In this document: one piece after another, positions 17,715-26,846 of the stretch
How the letters are laid out: each line of letters opens with the position of its first letter
How positions within the stretch are numbered: position 1 is the stretch's first letter
Made by a program: the position numbers and the translations under genes
The notes under the pieces: model-generated
Database searches by the model: none
What the model was told of the DNA's origin: nothing
The model's input: only the letters and a program-made list of their open reading frames with translations
Assembly (NCBI RefSeq): GCF_000971215.1
Contig: NZ_BBMA01000004.1
Span: 291,187 to 355,186, forward strand
Direction of reading: 5' to 3'
From: Demequina silvatica
GTDB lineage: Bacteria > Actinomycetota > Actinomycetes > Actinomycetales > Demequinaceae
Length of the DNA stretch: 64,000 nucleotides

Positions 17715-18936
17715 CCCGCTCGACGCGCCACCGCTCGCCCGACCAGACGAGCGCCAGCCGCGCCACCTGACGCTGCTCCGGCACCTCGGTCCGCTCGCGC
17801 CCGTCCACGAGCGTGTGCGCCGCGAGCGTGTACGCGACCTCCACGGTGATGCTCGTGCCGTCCCCGCGGACCACGGTCGCGTCGCCCACCTCCACCGCCA
17901 GGCCCCGCACCTCCACCTCCCCGAACTGCCGCGCCTCGCGCGCCGCCGTCGCCCACGCCCGCGACCCCGGGACGGTGAGCTCCACCAACGCGTCCCCGTC
18001 GCCCGCCGCGATGGCCTCGATCCGCTCGCGCGTGAGCTCGCGCGCCGCCTCCGCAGGCGGAGGAAGGGACGATGCGGCGGTCGCCTTCGCGCGGTCCGCG
18101 GCACCCGTGCGCGCCTCGCCCGCGCCTGCCACTCCCACGCCGACCACCGGGGCGACCGCGACCGGCACGGGCCCCCAGAGCATCCATCCGGCGGTGAGCG
18201 CGCCCGCGGCGGCAACCGCCACGAGCCGCGACGGATGACGCCGCAGCCGCCAGTGCCACGCGCGCGGATCGCGCTCGGTGCGGACGGAGCGCGCCGCGGG
18301 CTGCGGAGGCGGATCCGCGAGCTCGAGCCGCCACCTCGCGGGCGTCGCGCACCCCACGATCCCGCGCGCCACCGCCCTGGCCGACGGCCGGGCGTCTGGA
18401 TCGGGATCGAGCAGCGGCGCCATCCACGCCTCCGCCTCCGTGCGGAACGCGGGCGAGGCCGCGGCGAGCGCGACCGCGCCCAGCGCGTGGACGTCGCCCG
18501 CCGCGGTGGGCGGCCCGCCCGCGGCGCGCTCGGGCGCCGCGAAGCCCGGGGTACCGCGCTCGCCGCCGAGCGCGGGTCCCACGAGATCCACGAGCACGGG
18601 CCGCACCCCCACGAGGACGTTGGACGGCGACACGTCGCCGTGCGCGAGCCCGTGGGAGTGCAGCGCGTCCAGCGCCTCCGCGACGCCCGCGACCAGCCAC
18701 ACCCACTCGCCCACGCTCGCGGCCCGGCCGGCGGTGGCGAGCGGCGCCCCGGCGACGCGAGGCGACAAGGCCACCACCGCATCGTCCTCCCGCACCACGT
18801 CGAGCGGCGCGCAGACCCCCGGGTGCTCGACCACGCTCAGGGCGGCGACGCGGGCGCGCGCGAGCCGCTCGGCCGCGTCGCCGCGACCGACGGTCCGCGA
18901 GACCCGGTCGAGACGGAGGGGGGTGATGTGCCGCAC
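17698..18936 (-). CDS. Protein-kinase-like membrane protein without an N-lobe
   Basis: A 412-residue protein. Residues ~60-195 keep a kinase C-lobe outline: [22 protein letters not shown] in place of HRD...[12 protein letters not shown] where DFG would be, and [11 protein letters not shown] for the APE motif. There is no glycine-rich loop or clear VAIK lysine, so it is probably a pseudokinase or a minimal kinase. A basic stretch precedes one membrane helix (~240-265), and an extracytoplasmic alpha/beta domain (~300-412) resembles SnoaL-like folds. Motif copies at 18067 (ASS in the linker after the helix) and 18778 (DDA in a loop). Function unknown. Confidence 0.65.
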   Translation of the reverse strand: MRHITPLRLDRVSRTVGRGDAAERLARARVAALSVVEHPGVCAPLDVVREDDAVVALSPRVAGAPLATAGRAASVGEWVWLVAGVAEALDALHSHGLAHGDVSPSNVLVGVRPVLVDLVGPALGGERGTPGFAAPERAAGGPPTAAGDVHALGAVALAAASPAFRTEAEAWMAPLLDPDPDARPSARAVARGIVGCATPARWRLELADPPPQPAARSVRTERDPRAWHWRLRRHPSRLVAVAAAGALTAGWMLWGPVPVAVAPVVGVGVAGAGEARTGAADRAKATAASSLPPPAEAARELTRERIEAIAAGDGDALVELTVPGSRAWATAAREARQFGEVEVRGLAVEVGDATVVRGDGTSITVEVAYTLAAHTLVDGRERTEVPEQRQVARLALVWSGERWRVERVSVPP

Positions 18937-18990
18937 CCCTCCACCGTCACATCAGCGACGGCGGAGCGGTGCGTTCTCCACAGGGCGGAT

Positions 18991-21177
18991 TCAGTCGCCG
19001 ATGCGACGCGCCGGCCACCACGCGCGGCGGCCGATGTCCGCGATGAGCCCCGGCACCAGCAGCGACCGCACCACGAACGTGTCGATGAGCACGCCCGCCG
19101 CCACGATGAACGCGATCTGCGCGAGGAAGATCAGCGGGATCACGCCCAGCGCAGCGAACGTGGCCGCGAGCACGATGCCCGCGGACGTGATCACGCCGCC
19201 CGTCACCGCCAGCGCCCTCCGGATGCCCTCCCGCGCGCCGTGCTGCAGCGACTCCTCCCGCGCGCGCGACATGAGGAAGATCGAGTAGTCGACGCCGAGC
19301 GCCACCAGGAACACGAACCCGAGCAGCGGCACGGACGGGTCCGTGCCGGGGAAGTCGAGCACGTGGTTGAACACGATCGCCGCGAGGCCCATGGTCGCCG
19401 CGAAGCTCAGCACGTTCGCGAGGATGATGAGCACCGGCGCCAGGATCGAGCGCAGCAGCAGCATGAGGACCACCAGGATCACCGCGAGGATGGTCGGCAG
19501 GATGATCTTCAGATCGCGCTCGCTGGTGAGACGGGTGTCGAGGGACTCGGCGGCCTGGCCGCCCACCAGTGCCTCGGCGTCGACCGCGTGCGCCTCGGTG
19601 CGGACGTCGGCGACGATGTCGAGCGCCTCGGCGGAGGACGCCGAGACCTGCGTGATGGCGTTGATCTCGACCAGGCCGTCGACCACGATCGGGTCCTCGG
19701 GCACGGCCCCCGCCGGGGCGCCGGCCGCGACCGCGGGCGTGAGCAGGTACGCCTGGGTGACGCCCTCGACGTCCTCGACCGCCGCGAGCACGTCCTGCGC
19801 CGAGCCCTCCGCGGTGATGATGCGGATGGGCGACGTGGCCCCCGCCTCGAAGTGCTGCTCGAGGAACTCGAAGCCGGTGACGGACTCGGTCTCGGCGGTG
19901 AAGATGTCCCGCTCGCCGAGGCCGCCCGACTTGAAGGTGGGCACGAACGCGGCGAGGATCGCGAGGCCCAGCGCGGCGGCCGCCCAGACCGCGCGCGGTC
20001 GGGAGTCGACGAACCGGGACACGCGGCCCCACACGCCGGCGCGCGCCTCGACGGCCTCGATGGTCTCCTCGGACTCGTGGGCGTCGTCTCCGCGATAGCG
20101 CGGCATCGCGGGCCAGAACACGCCGCGGGCGTGCTTGCCGCCGATGAGGAGCAGCGCGGGCAGCAGCGTGAGCGCCGCGAGGAAGGACGCCGCGATGCCG
20201 ATCGCGCCGGCGGGGCCGAGCGCGGCGTTCGACTTGAGGTCGCTCAGCAGCAGCACCAGCAGTCCCAGGATCACGGTGCCGGCCGAGGCGGCGATGGGTT
20301 CGAGCGAGCGCTTCCAGGCGTGACCCAGGGCCGCGTAGGGCGACTCGATCCGCAGCAGCTCCTCGCGGTAGCGGGCGACCAGCAGCAGCGAGTAGTCGGT
20401 GGTCGCGCCGACCACCAGGATGAACATGATGCCCTGGCTCTGGCCGTTGAGCGTGATGACGTCGGCGTTGGCGAGGGCGTAGACCGCGATGATCGCGCCC
20501 GTGAGGGCGAGCATGGAGGTCGCGAGGACCAGGAACGGCAGCACGGGGCTGCGGTAGACGATGAGCAGGATGATCAGCACCACACCCAGCGCGACGAGCA
20601 GCAGGATGCCGTCGATGCCGCCGAACGCCTCGACCAGGTCTGCGACGAGGCCGGCGGGCCCTGTGACGTAGCCGGTCAGCCCGGTGTCGGCCTCCGACCA
20701 CGCGGTGCGGAGCGTGTCGACGTAGAGCTGGCCCACGGACTCCTCGCCCGCCATCTCGTCGAAGACCTCGGCGTCGACCGCGAAGGACACCAGGATGGCC
20801 TCCCCGTCCTCGGACGGCACGGCGGTGGGCCCCTGGCCCTGAGGTCCGGTGAGGGTGATGTCGCCGACGGTGCGGCCCTCGGGGTCGCCCTCGAGCGGCT
20901 CGGCGAGGACCGAGTCGACGAATGCCTGGACGGTCGCGACGTCCGCCGCGCCGCCCTCGACGGCGAGGAGCGCGGGGACGGAGTCGGTGGGGGCGAACTC
21001 GGCATGCAGGTCGGCGGCCTCGGTGGACTCGGCGCTCGACGGGAGGAAGGCCGCGGAGTCGTTCTCCTGCACCTCCGAGAGCTTGCCGAACGTCTGACCG
21101 CCGGCGCCGCCGATGGCGAGCCAGCCGAAGATCACGAGGATGATGAGCAGGGGACGTGCCCAGGATCGAAGCTTCAC
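18991..21177 (-). CDS. MMPL/RND-family membrane transporter
   Basis: A 728-residue protein with two repeats of one helix, a large extracytoplasmic domain and a five- to six-helix bundle. The bundles are [37 protein letters not shown] and [50 protein letters not shown] and [17 protein letters not shown] hold the charged proton-relay residues seen in MmpL3-like proteins. Substrates are probably lipids or drugs, unspecified. The GTG at 21177 begins the first helix ([11 protein letters not shown]); an ATG at 21225 would add 16 residues. The spacer to leaderless lipB is short. Confidence 0.88.
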   Translation of the reverse strand: MKLRSWARPLLIILVIFGWLAIGGAGGQTFGKLSEVQENDSAAFLPSSAESTEAADLHAEFAPTDSVPALLAVEGGAADVATVQAFVDSVLAEPLEGDPEGRTVGDITLTGPQGQGPTAVPSEDGEAILVSFAVDAEVFDEMAGEESVGQLYVDTLRTAWSEADTGLTGYVTGPAGLVADLVEAFGGIDGILLLVALGVVLIILLIVYRSPVLPFLVLATSMLALTGAIIAVYALANADVITLNGQSQGIMFILVVGATTDYSLLLVARYREELLRIESPYAALGHAWKRSLEPIAASAGTVILGLLVLLLSDLKSNAALGPAGAIGIAASFLAALTLLPALLLIGGKHARGVFWPAMPRYRGDDAHESEETIEAVEARAGVWGRVSRFVDSRPRAVWAAAALGLAILAAFVPTFKSGGLGERDIFTAETESVTGFEFLEQHFEAGATSPIRIITAEGSAQDVLAAVEDVEGVTQAYLLTPAVAAGAPAGAVPEDPIVVDGLVEINAITQVSASSAEALDIVADVRTEAHAVDAEALVGGQAAESLDTRLTSERDLKIILPTILAVILVVLMLLLRSILAPVLIILANVLSFAATMGLAAIVFNHVLDFPGTDPSVPLLGFVFLVALGVDYSIFLMSRAREESLQHGAREGIRRALAVTGGVITSAGIVLAATFAALGVIPLIFLAQIAFIVAAGVLIDTFVVRSLLVPGLIADIGRRAWWPARRIGD

Positions 21178-21229
21178 GTGGAGAATGATGCCGGAAGCAG
21201 GCCTTCCTATTCCCGACCCCGCCAAGAGT

Positions 21230-21235
21230 TACCAT
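21230..21235 (+). promoter_or_regulatory. -10 box TACCAT of leaderless lipB
   Basis: TACCAT ends six bases before the lipB ATG at 21242 and no Shine-Dalgarno sequence is present. Confidence 0.55.
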
Positions 21236-21241
21236 CCTGTG

Positions 21242-21934
21242 ATGCGCACAGTCCCCCTCGACCTCGGCTCGCGCCTGGTGCCGTACCAGGAGGCGTGGGA
21301 TCTCCAGCGGGAGGTCCACGCCGCCGTGGTCGCCGGCGAGGCCGAGGACACGGTCCTCCTGGTCGAGCACGAGCCCGTCTACACCGCCGGCAAGCGGACC
21401 GCCACGTGGGACCGTCCCGTCGACGGCACCCCGGTCATCGACGTCGACCGCGGCGGCCGCATCACCTGGCACGGCCCGGGCCAGCTGGTCGCCTACCCGA
21501 TCGTGCGGCTCGCGGAGCCCGTCGACGTGGTCCGGTACGTCCGCCAGCTCGAGCAGGCCGTCATGGACGTGTGCGCGACCTTCGGGCTCGACACGATCCG
21601 CGTGGAGGGCCGCTCCGGCGTGTGGCTGCCCGCCACGGACACGCGCCGCGAGCGGAAGGTCTGCGCAATCGGCGTGCGCGTGGCCAAGGGCGTCACCATG
21701 CACGGCATCGCGCTCAACTGCACGCCCGACCTCGACTGGTACCAGCGCATCGTCCCGTGCGGCATCTCCGACGCGGACGTCACGTCCCTCGCCGCCGAGC
21801 TGGGCCGCGACGTGCCCCTCGCCGAGGCGGTCGACCCGACCGTGCGATTCCTGGAAGCCGCCCTCGCCGACGTAAGGTGGGCCCAGGCGCCCACCGGCGC
21901 AGACTCCCACCTCCCCACGAAGGAGCCCGTGTGA
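21242..21934 (+). CDS. lipB: Octanoyl-ACP:protein octanoyltransferase
   Basis: LipB attaches octanoate from ACP to lipoyl domains, the first step of lipoate assembly. The 230-residue protein has [31 protein letters not shown], the substrate Lys in [21 protein letters not shown], and the acyl-thioester Cys in [11 protein letters not shown]. The genomic 10-mer also occurs here (21746), but in its RIV reading frame within a family motif, so this copy may be coincidental. Overlaps lipA by four bases (GTGA). Confidence 0.96.
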   Translation: MRTVPLDLGSRLVPYQEAWDLQREVHAAVVAGEAEDTVLLVEHEPVYTAGKRTATWDRPVDGTPVIDVDRGGRITWHGPGQLVAYPIVRLAEPVDVVRYVRQLEQAVMDVCATFGLDTIRVEGRSGVWLPATDTRRERKVCAIGVRVAKGVTMHGIALNCTPDLDWYQRIVPCGISDADVTSLAAELGRDVPLAEAVDPTVRFLEAALADVRWAQAPTGADSHLPTKEPV

Positions 21935-22947
21935 CCATCGCACCCGAGGGCCGCAAGATGCTGCGCGTCGAGGCCCGCAACTCGGCCGTCCCGATCGAGC
22001 GCAAGCCCGAGTGGATCCGCACCAAGGCGACCATGGGACCCGAGTACAAGGACCTCAAGGGCCTGGTGAAGAGCGGCGGCCTGCACACGGTGTGCGAGGA
22101 GGCCGGCTGCCCCAACATCTTCGAGTGCTGGGAGGACCGCGAGGCGACGTTCCTCATCGGCGGCGACCAGTGCACGCGCCGCTGCGACTTCTGCCAGATC
22201 GACACCGGCAAGCCCGCGGCGTTCGACGCCGACGAGCCTCGCCGCGTCGCCGAGTCCGTGCGCCAGATGGGCCTCAAGTACTCGACCATCACGGGCGTCG
22301 CGCGCGACGACCTCGAGGACGGCGGCGCCTGGCTCTACGCGGAGACCGTCCGCCAGATCCACGCCCTCAACCCGGGCACCGGCGTCGAGCTGCTCATCCC
22401 CGACTTCAACGCGGACCCCGCCCAGCTCGCCGAGGTGTTCTCCTCGCGCCCCGAGGTCCTCGCCCACAACCTCGAGACCGTGCCGCGCGTGTTCAAGCGC
22501 ATCCGTCCCGGCTTCCGCTACGATCGCTCGCTCTCCGTGCTCACCGCGGCGCAGGAGGACGGCCTGGTCACCAAGTCCAACCTGATCCTGGGCATGGGCG
22601 AGACGTTCGACGAGGCCGTCGAGGCGCTCCGCGACCTCCACGCCGCCGGCTGCGACCTCATCACCATCACGCAGTACCTGCGCCCCTCCCCCCGCCACCA
22701 CCCCGTGGACCGGTGGGTCAAGCCCGCCGAGTTCGTCGAGCTCTCGGACATCGCGGAGGAGATCGGGTTCCTCGGCGTCATGTCGGGCCCGCTGGTGCGC
22801 TCCTCGTACCGCGCCGGCCGCCTCTGGGGCCAGGCCATGAAGAGCAAGGGCCGTCCCATCCCGGACGCGCTCGCGCACCTCGGCGAGGCGACCGAGTCGC
22901 GCCAGGAGGCCTCGGCGCTGCTCAAGGCGCGCCCCGAGCTCGGCTGA
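21931..22947 (+). CDS. lipA: Lipoyl synthase (radical SAM)
   Basis: LipA inserts two sulfurs into octanoyl-lysine using two [4Fe-4S] clusters. The 338-residue protein has the auxiliary cluster cysteines 55, 60 and 66 ([13 protein letters not shown]) and the SAM cluster motif CTRRCDFC (81, 85, 88). [20 protein letters not shown] and [10 protein letters not shown] are typical, as is the C-terminal [11 protein letters not shown] with the essential Ser. The GTG start overlaps the lipB stop and follows AAGGAG. The auxiliary cluster is sacrificed as the sulfur source, so Fe-S supply matters. Its substrates here would include SucB, encoded 5 kb away. Confidence 0.97.
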   Translation: MTIAPEGRKMLRVEARNSAVPIERKPEWIRTKATMGPEYKDLKGLVKSGGLHTVCEEAGCPNIFECWEDREATFLIGGDQCTRRCDFCQIDTGKPAAFDADEPRRVAESVRQMGLKYSTITGVARDDLEDGGAWLYAETVRQIHALNPGTGVELLIPDFNADPAQLAEVFSSRPEVLAHNLETVPRVFKRIRPGFRYDRSLSVLTAAQEDGLVTKSNLILGMGETFDEAVEALRDLHAAGCDLITITQYLRPSPRHHPVDRWVKPAEFVELSDIAEEIGFLGVMSGPLVRSSYRAGRLWGQAMKSKGRPIPDALAHLGEATESRQEASALLKARPELG

Positions 22948-23030
22948 CCTTCCGGCCATCCTTCCCGCGGGGTACCGCAGGGGGACGATGTGCGGGTCGC
23001 GGGGGTCCCGGAGGTGTCCGGGCCTGCGAC

Positions 23031-23036
23031 TAGACT
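23031..23036 (+). promoter_or_regulatory. -10 box TAGACT upstream of DUF4191 gene
   Basis: TAGACT ends nine bases before the ATG at 23046, without a clear ribosome-binding site. A damaged motif copy, GGGGACGATG followed by TGCGGG, begins at 22981. Confidence 0.5.
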
Positions 23037-23045
23037 GTGCGCATC

Positions 23046-23756
23046 ATGGCTAAGGACAAGAGCACCGAGAGCAAGCCCAAGAAGCAGCGCTGGTACCACC
23101 TGGTCGCCCAGGCGTACCGGGTCACCGCCCCGCACGACAAGGCCCTGCTGCCCGGCATCATCGGCATCTTCGTGGGCGTGGTGGGCATCGCGGTGCTCAT
23201 CGGCGCGCTGATCGGCGGCACCGCCGCGATCATCTACGCGTCGATCTTCGGCGTGCTGACCGGCCTGCTCGGCTCGATGTACTTCCTGACCCGCCGTTTC
23301 GAGCGCACCGCGTTCCTGCGCATGGAGGGCCAGACCGGCGCCTCCCTCGCGGTCGCGCAGACCATCCGCACCGGATGGAAGTTCGAGGACAACCCGGTGA
23401 ACATGGACACCCGCGGCAAGGGCGTGGTGTTCCAGGGCGTCGGCAAGGGCGGCATCGTCCTCCTCGCCGAGGGCGGCGCGATCATCCACAAGCCCGCGGA
23501 GACCTCGAAGAAGCGCATCGAGAAGCTGGTCCCCGGCGTCCCCGTCACCGTGATCTACGTGGGCCGCGGCGAGGGCGAGGTGCCGCTGGGCGGCCTCACC
23601 AAGGCGATCCGTAAGACCAAGAAGGCCCTGGGCCGCAACGACCGTCCGACGGTCGAGGCGCGTCTCAAGGCGATCGGCGGCGCGAAGCCCCCGATGCCCA
23701 AGGGCATCGACCCGGTGCGCGCGCGTCCCGACCGCAAGGGCATGCGCGGCCGCTGA
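23046..23756 (+). CDS. DUF4191 membrane protein
   Basis: A 236-residue actinobacterial protein of unknown function that is regularly found after lipA. It has a basic head (MAKDKSTESKPKKQRW), two adjacent membrane helices (about 36-60 and 62-85), then a soluble basic domain (FLRMEGQTGASLAVAQTIRTGWKFED, GKGVVFQGVGKGGIVLLAEGG, KKRIEKLVPGVPVTVIYVG) and an Arg/Lys-rich tail. The conserved context suggests a role near lipoate metabolism or the membrane, but nothing in the sequence proves it. A hairpin follows directly. Confidence 0.85.
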   Translation: MAKDKSTESKPKKQRWYHLVAQAYRVTAPHDKALLPGIIGIFVGVVGIAVLIGALIGGTAAIIYASIFGVLTGLLGSMYFLTRRFERTAFLRMEGQTGASLAVAQTIRTGWKFEDNPVNMDTRGKGVVFQGVGKGGIVLLAEGGAIIHKPAETSKKRIEKLVPGVPVTVIYVGRGEGEVPLGGLTKAIRKTKKALGRNDRPTVEARLKAIGGAKPPMPKGIDPVRARPDRKGMRGR

Positions 23757-23764
23757 GCCGTCTC

Positions 23765-23819
23765 GCGACCAACCCCCTCCGCTCCCCTCCCGGGGAATTG
23801 GTAGGGGGTTGTCGCTTTT
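23765..23819 (+). terminator. Long hairpin terminator after DUF4191 gene
   Basis: CCAACCCCCT near 23769 pairs with AGGGGGTTG at 23803-23811, with GCGAC/GTCGC outside, and is followed by TTTTC. The middle contains CCCCTCCCGGGG. Confidence 0.65.
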
Positions 23820-23822
23820 CCT

Positions 23823-23975
23823 GGGTCGCCGCGCGGCAGCGGTAGATGGTTGTCGGGGGACGATGCGGCGGCCGGCTCTCGCGTCCTCGTCGCCGCACGC
23901 GGGCGTCGCCGGCGCCAGCCGACACTGATCTACCAGTGCCGCGCGGCGACCCGCCAGAACCGACCACCATCTACC
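23823..23975. repeat. Interleaved inverted repeats in a gene-free spacer
   Basis: No gene is visible here. Segment A, GGGTCGCCGCGCGGCA (23823-23838), has a perfect 16-base inverted copy A' at 23937-23952. Segment B, GGTAGATGGTTGTCG (23841-23855), has a 14/15 inverted copy B' at 23961-23975. The order is A-B...A'-B', so both stems cannot nest and would form a pseudoknot-like pair. A motif copy (23858-23867) sits in between. Confidence 0.7.
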
Positions 23976-24009
23976 CACACCGCCGTGGCGGCCCGGAGCG
24001 GGCGCGCGG

Positions 24010-24654
24010 TCAGCTCAGGGTGACGGTGACGCCGCGCTCCCCCGGCGCGAAGCTCACGGCGGTCATGTCGGCGACCCGCGCCAACCCCGCGGTCGCGGGC
24101 GTCGCCAGGCCACCCACGACCACCACGGTCGCGCCGGCCGCGAGCCCGGCCCGCACGCCGGCGTCGGAGTCCTCGAACACCACGCAGTCCTCGACCGCGA
24201 CGCACAGCGCCTCGGCACCCCGGCGGTACGGCTCCGGGTCGGGCTTGCCGCGCTCCACGTCCTCCGCGGCCACGAGCACCTCCACGTCCGGGAACCCCAG
24301 CCGCGCGAGCCGGCGCAGCGCGGCATCGCGCAGCGCCGAGGTCACCACGGCCCATCGGCCGGACGGGATCGCGTGCACCGCCGCGACGGCGCCGGGGATC
24401 TCGACGTCGGCGTCGAAGCGCTCGTTCTCCCATTCCTCGATCTGGCGGAACCAGGGCTCGATGTCCGCGTCCTCGCCCAGGAAGCGACGCAGGGTCGCGC
24501 GGGCGGGGACGCCGTGGACGTGTGCGAGCACCTCGTCCACGTCGAATCCGGCCTGGCGCGCGAAGTCGCCCCACACCACGTCCACCGTCGCGGTGGAGTC
24601 GATCAGCGTGCCGTCCATGTCGAGCAGGACGCCCGCGGCCTCGATGGCGGTCAT
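24010..24654 (-). CDS. HAD-family phosphatase (beta-phosphoglucomutase-like)
   Basis: A 214-residue hydrolase with the HAD motifs in order: nucleophile Asp in VLLDMDGTLIDST, Ser in VVTSALRDAALRRL, Lys in VERGKPDPEPYRRGAEAL, and acidic pair in VVFEDSDAGVRAG. The cap domain is of the helical type (FARQAGFDVDEVLAHVHGVPARATLRRFL), as in sugar-phosphate phosphatases (GPP/DOG type). The substrate is not assignable. The ATG overlaps the stop of the RDD-family gene by four bases (ATGA), so it is translated from the same transcript. Confidence 0.88.
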   Translation of the reverse strand: MTAIEAAGVLLDMDGTLIDSTATVDVVWGDFARQAGFDVDEVLAHVHGVPARATLRRFLGEDADIEPWFRQIEEWENERFDADVEIPGAVAAVHAIPSGRWAVVTSALRDAALRRLARLGFPDVEVLVAAEDVERGKPDPEPYRRGAEALCVAVEDCVVFEDSDAGVRAGLAAGATVVVVGGLATPATAGLARVADMTAVSFAPGERGVTVTLS

Positions 24655-25088
24655 GCGACGCCCTCCGTTCCCCCGACGCGCGCCGCGCGCACCACGCGGG
24701 TGTGCGCGAGCCTGTCGTGCAGCCCGCGCCCGTCGGGACCCCACACGACCGCGGGGATCACCAGCGCGAGCAGCGCGGTGCGGATCGCGGCCTTGGTGAA
24801 GCCCACCGGCAGCGGCCCCTCCTCGCGCACCACGCGCAGGCCCAGCAGCCGGTGCCCGATGGTGGTGCCGAGCGTCGCGACCAGCAGCAGGTGCTGCACG
24901 GCCCACACGGCGAGCGTCGCGAAGGGCGAGCCCGCGAGGAAGGCCCGCTCGAGCCCGGTCACGGTGTCCGCCGGGTAGCTCGGGTCCGGGAAGAACGCCG
25001 ACGAGATCAGCAGGCACAGCACCCAGTCGATCGCGATGCCGGCCAGCCGGCGAGGGACGAGTGCGGAAGGTGCGGTCTGCTCGGTCAC
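24651..25088 (-). CDS. RDD-family membrane protein
   Basis: A 145-residue protein with RDD signatures: RRLAGIAIDWVLCLLISS at the start of the first helix, TIGHRLLGLRVVRE in the middle and GLHDRLAHTRVV near the end. About three helices. RDD proteins are poorly understood; some are linked to ion or proton exchange. It is upstream of, and overlaps, the HAD gene. Divergent from glnA with a 226-bp spacer that carries a motif pair and a GlnR-type site. Confidence 0.82.
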   Translation of the reverse strand: MTEQTAPSALVPRRLAGIAIDWVLCLLISSAFFPDPSYPADTVTGLERAFLAGSPFATLAVWAVQHLLLVATLGTTIGHRLLGLRVVREEGPLPVGFTKAAIRTALLALVIPAVVWGPDGRGLHDRLAHTRVVRAARVGGTEGVA

Positions 25089-25115
25089 TCCGAAAGCCTA
25101 GTCAACCCGCACCGC

Positions 25116-25157
25116 GGGGGACGATGCGCGCGGCCCCCAGCCCGCGCATCGTCCCCC
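25116..25157. repeat. Head-to-head pair of GGACGATGCG motifs forming a hairpin
   Basis: GGGGGACGATGCGCG (25116-25130) and its exact complement (25143-25157) flank 12 bases. The pair lies between divergent genes (RDD and glnA), so it does not end either transcript; a terminator role is unlikely here. Confidence 0.85.
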
Positions 25158-25187
25158 AGGCGGCCTCCTCGCGCGCGGTGCCCGGGC

Positions 25188-25230
25188 GTTACCACGGCCC
25201 GAAAGGTGCCACATGTAACACTCTGGAAAC
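25188..25230 (+). promoter_or_regulatory. GlnR-type operator upstream of glnA
   Basis: GTAAC-N6-GAAAC at 25215-25230 matches the GlnR half-box pattern exactly. A second, looser GTTAC...GAAAG (25188-25205) lies just upstream. GlnR is the global nitrogen regulator in actinobacteria and activates glnA under nitrogen limitation. Confidence 0.75.
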
Positions 25231-25262
25231 ATTCCGTGTATCCGTAGGCAACGGACCGCCCC

Positions 25263-25268
25263 TAGGGT
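25263..25268 (+). promoter_or_regulatory. Probable glnA -10 box TAGGGT
   Basis: TAGGGT lies 33 bases downstream of the GlnR-type box and 46 bases before the glnA ATG; a good ribosome-binding site (AAGGAG at 25302-25307) precedes the start. Confidence 0.6.
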
Positions 25269-25314
25269 GTGAGGTGCCACCGAAGGCCTGTCCAACCTCT
25301 TCAAGGAGTACCGG

Positions 25315-26748
25315 ATGTTCAAAGACGCCAACGAGGCGATCGAGTATGTGAAGAACGAGGGCGTCGAGTTCGTCGACATCCGCTTCTGCGACCTGCCGGG
25401 TCAGATGCAGCACTTCAACATCCCCGCGTCGCAGTTCACCGAGGACGTGTTCACCGAGGGCGCGATGTTCGACGGTTCGTCGATCCGCGGCTTCCAGGCG
25501 ATCAACGAGTCCGACATGAAGCTGCTGCCGGATGTCGCCACCGCGTTCGTCGACCCGTTCCGCAAGGCGAAGACGCTCGTCATCAACTTCTCGATCGTGG
25601 ACCCGTTCACGAACGAGCCCTACTCGCGCGACCCCCGCAACATCGCGGCGAAGGCCGTCGAGTACCTGAAGTCCACCGGCATCGGTGACACCGCCTTCTT
25701 CGCCCCCGAGGCGGAGTTCTTCATCTTCGACTCGGTTCGCTTCGACACGAACCAGCACGAGGGCTACTACCACATCGACTCCTCCGAGGCCTGGTGGAAC
25801 ACCGGCGTCGAGTACGAGGAGGACGGCACCCCGAACCGCGGCTACAAGACGCGCTACAAGGGCGGCTACTTCCCCGTCTCCCCCGGCGACCAGTTCGCGG
25901 ACCTCCGCGACGAGATGTGCAAGGTCCTCGGCGAGGTCGGCCTCGAGCTCGAGCGCGCGCACCACGAGGTGGGCACCGCCGGCCAGCAGGAGATCAACTA
26001 CCGCTTCAACACGCTGCTGCACGCGGGCGACGACATCCAGAAGTTCAAGTACGTCGTCAAGAACGTCGCGTGGCGCGCGGGCAAGACCGTGACCTTCATG
26101 CCGAAGCCGCTCTTCGGCGACAACGGCTCGGGCATGCACGTCCACCAGTCGATCTGGAAGAACGGCGAGCCACTCTTCTACGACGAGTCCGGCTACGGCG
26201 GCCTCTCGGACCTCGCCCGCTGGTACATCGGCGGCATCCTCAAGCACGCGCCGTCGCTGCTCGCGTTCACCAACCCGACCGTCAACTCGTACCACCGCCT
26301 CGTGCCGGGCTACGAGGCCCCGGTCAACCTGGTCTACTCGGCGCGTAACCGCTCCGCCGCGGTCCGCATCCCGATCACCGGGTCGAACCCGAAGGCCAAG
26401 CGCATCGAGTTCCGCGCGCCCGACCCGTCGTCGAACCCGTACCTCGCGTTCGCGGCGCTCCTGATGGCCGGCATCGACGGCATCAAGAACCGCATCGAGC
26501 CCCCGGCCCCGGTCGACAAGGACCTCTACGAGCTGCCCCCCGAGGAGCACGCCCAGATCGCTCAGGTCCCGGCCTCGCTCCCCGCGGTGCTTGACGCCCT
26601 CGAGGCGGACCACGGCTTCCTCACCGAGGGCGGCGTGTTCACCGAGGACCTCATCGAGATGTGGATCGACCTCAAGCGCACGCAGGAGATCGACCCGCTG
26701 CGCTTCCGTCCGCACCCGCACGAGTTCGAGCTCTACTACGACTGCTAA
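25315..26748 (+). CDS. glnA: Glutamine synthetase type I
   Basis: GlnA makes glutamine from glutamate, ammonia and ATP and is the main nitrogen-assimilation enzyme. The 477-residue chain has [10 protein letters not shown], the metal-site EAEFFIFD, the ATP-site [27 protein letters not shown] and NRSAAVRIP. Tyr405 in [10 protein letters not shown] is the adenylylation site of the beta subtype, so activity is probably set by GlnE. Start: AAGGAG seven bases before ATG 25315. Codons in this gene are the most strongly biased in the window, fitting high expression. Confidence 0.98.
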   Translation: MFKDANEAIEYVKNEGVEFVDIRFCDLPGQMQHFNIPASQFTEDVFTEGAMFDGSSIRGFQAINESDMKLLPDVATAFVDPFRKAKTLVINFSIVDPFTNEPYSRDPRNIAAKAVEYLKSTGIGDTAFFAPEAEFFIFDSVRFDTNQHEGYYHIDSSEAWWNTGVEYEEDGTPNRGYKTRYKGGYFPVSPGDQFADLRDEMCKVLGEVGLELERAHHEVGTAGQQEINYRFNTLLHAGDDIQKFKYVVKNVAWRAGKTVTFMPKPLFGDNGSGMHVHQSIWKNGEPLFYDESGYGGLSDLARWYIGGILKHAPSLLAFTNPTVNSYHRLVPGYEAPVNLVYSARNRSAAVRIPITGSNPKAKRIEFRAPDPSSNPYLAFAALLMAGIDGIKNRIEPPAPVDKDLYELPPEEHAQIAQVPASLPAVLDALEADHGFLTEGGVFTEDLIEMWIDLKRTQEIDPLRFRPHPHEFELYYDC

Positions 26749-26765
26749 GCCGTAGCGCTCATCGC

Positions 26766-26802
26766 GAAGGCCCGTCTCCCCGTCGAAGGGAGGCGGGCCT
26801 TC
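26766..26802 (+). terminator. Hairpin terminator after glnA
   Basis: 15-bp stem GAAGGCCCGTCTCCC (one G-T pair) with a 7-base loop, 17 bases after the stop. A one- to two-mismatch motif copy (TACGATGCG at 26815) follows. Confidence 0.85.
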
Positions 26803-26846
26803 CGCTTTGCCAGGTACGATGCGCGGGCTGGCCGCTGCGCCCCACC

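Noticed and set aside
21746..21755. lipB motif copy as selected
   Set aside because: It encodes the conserved IVPCGI segment of LipB, so it may be coincidence; counted but not used as evidence.
17815..22947. A 1710-codon open frame running through several genes
   Set aside because: High GC keeps antisense frames open. The lipA part is real, the rest is a shadow of the kinase-like, MMPL and lipB genes.
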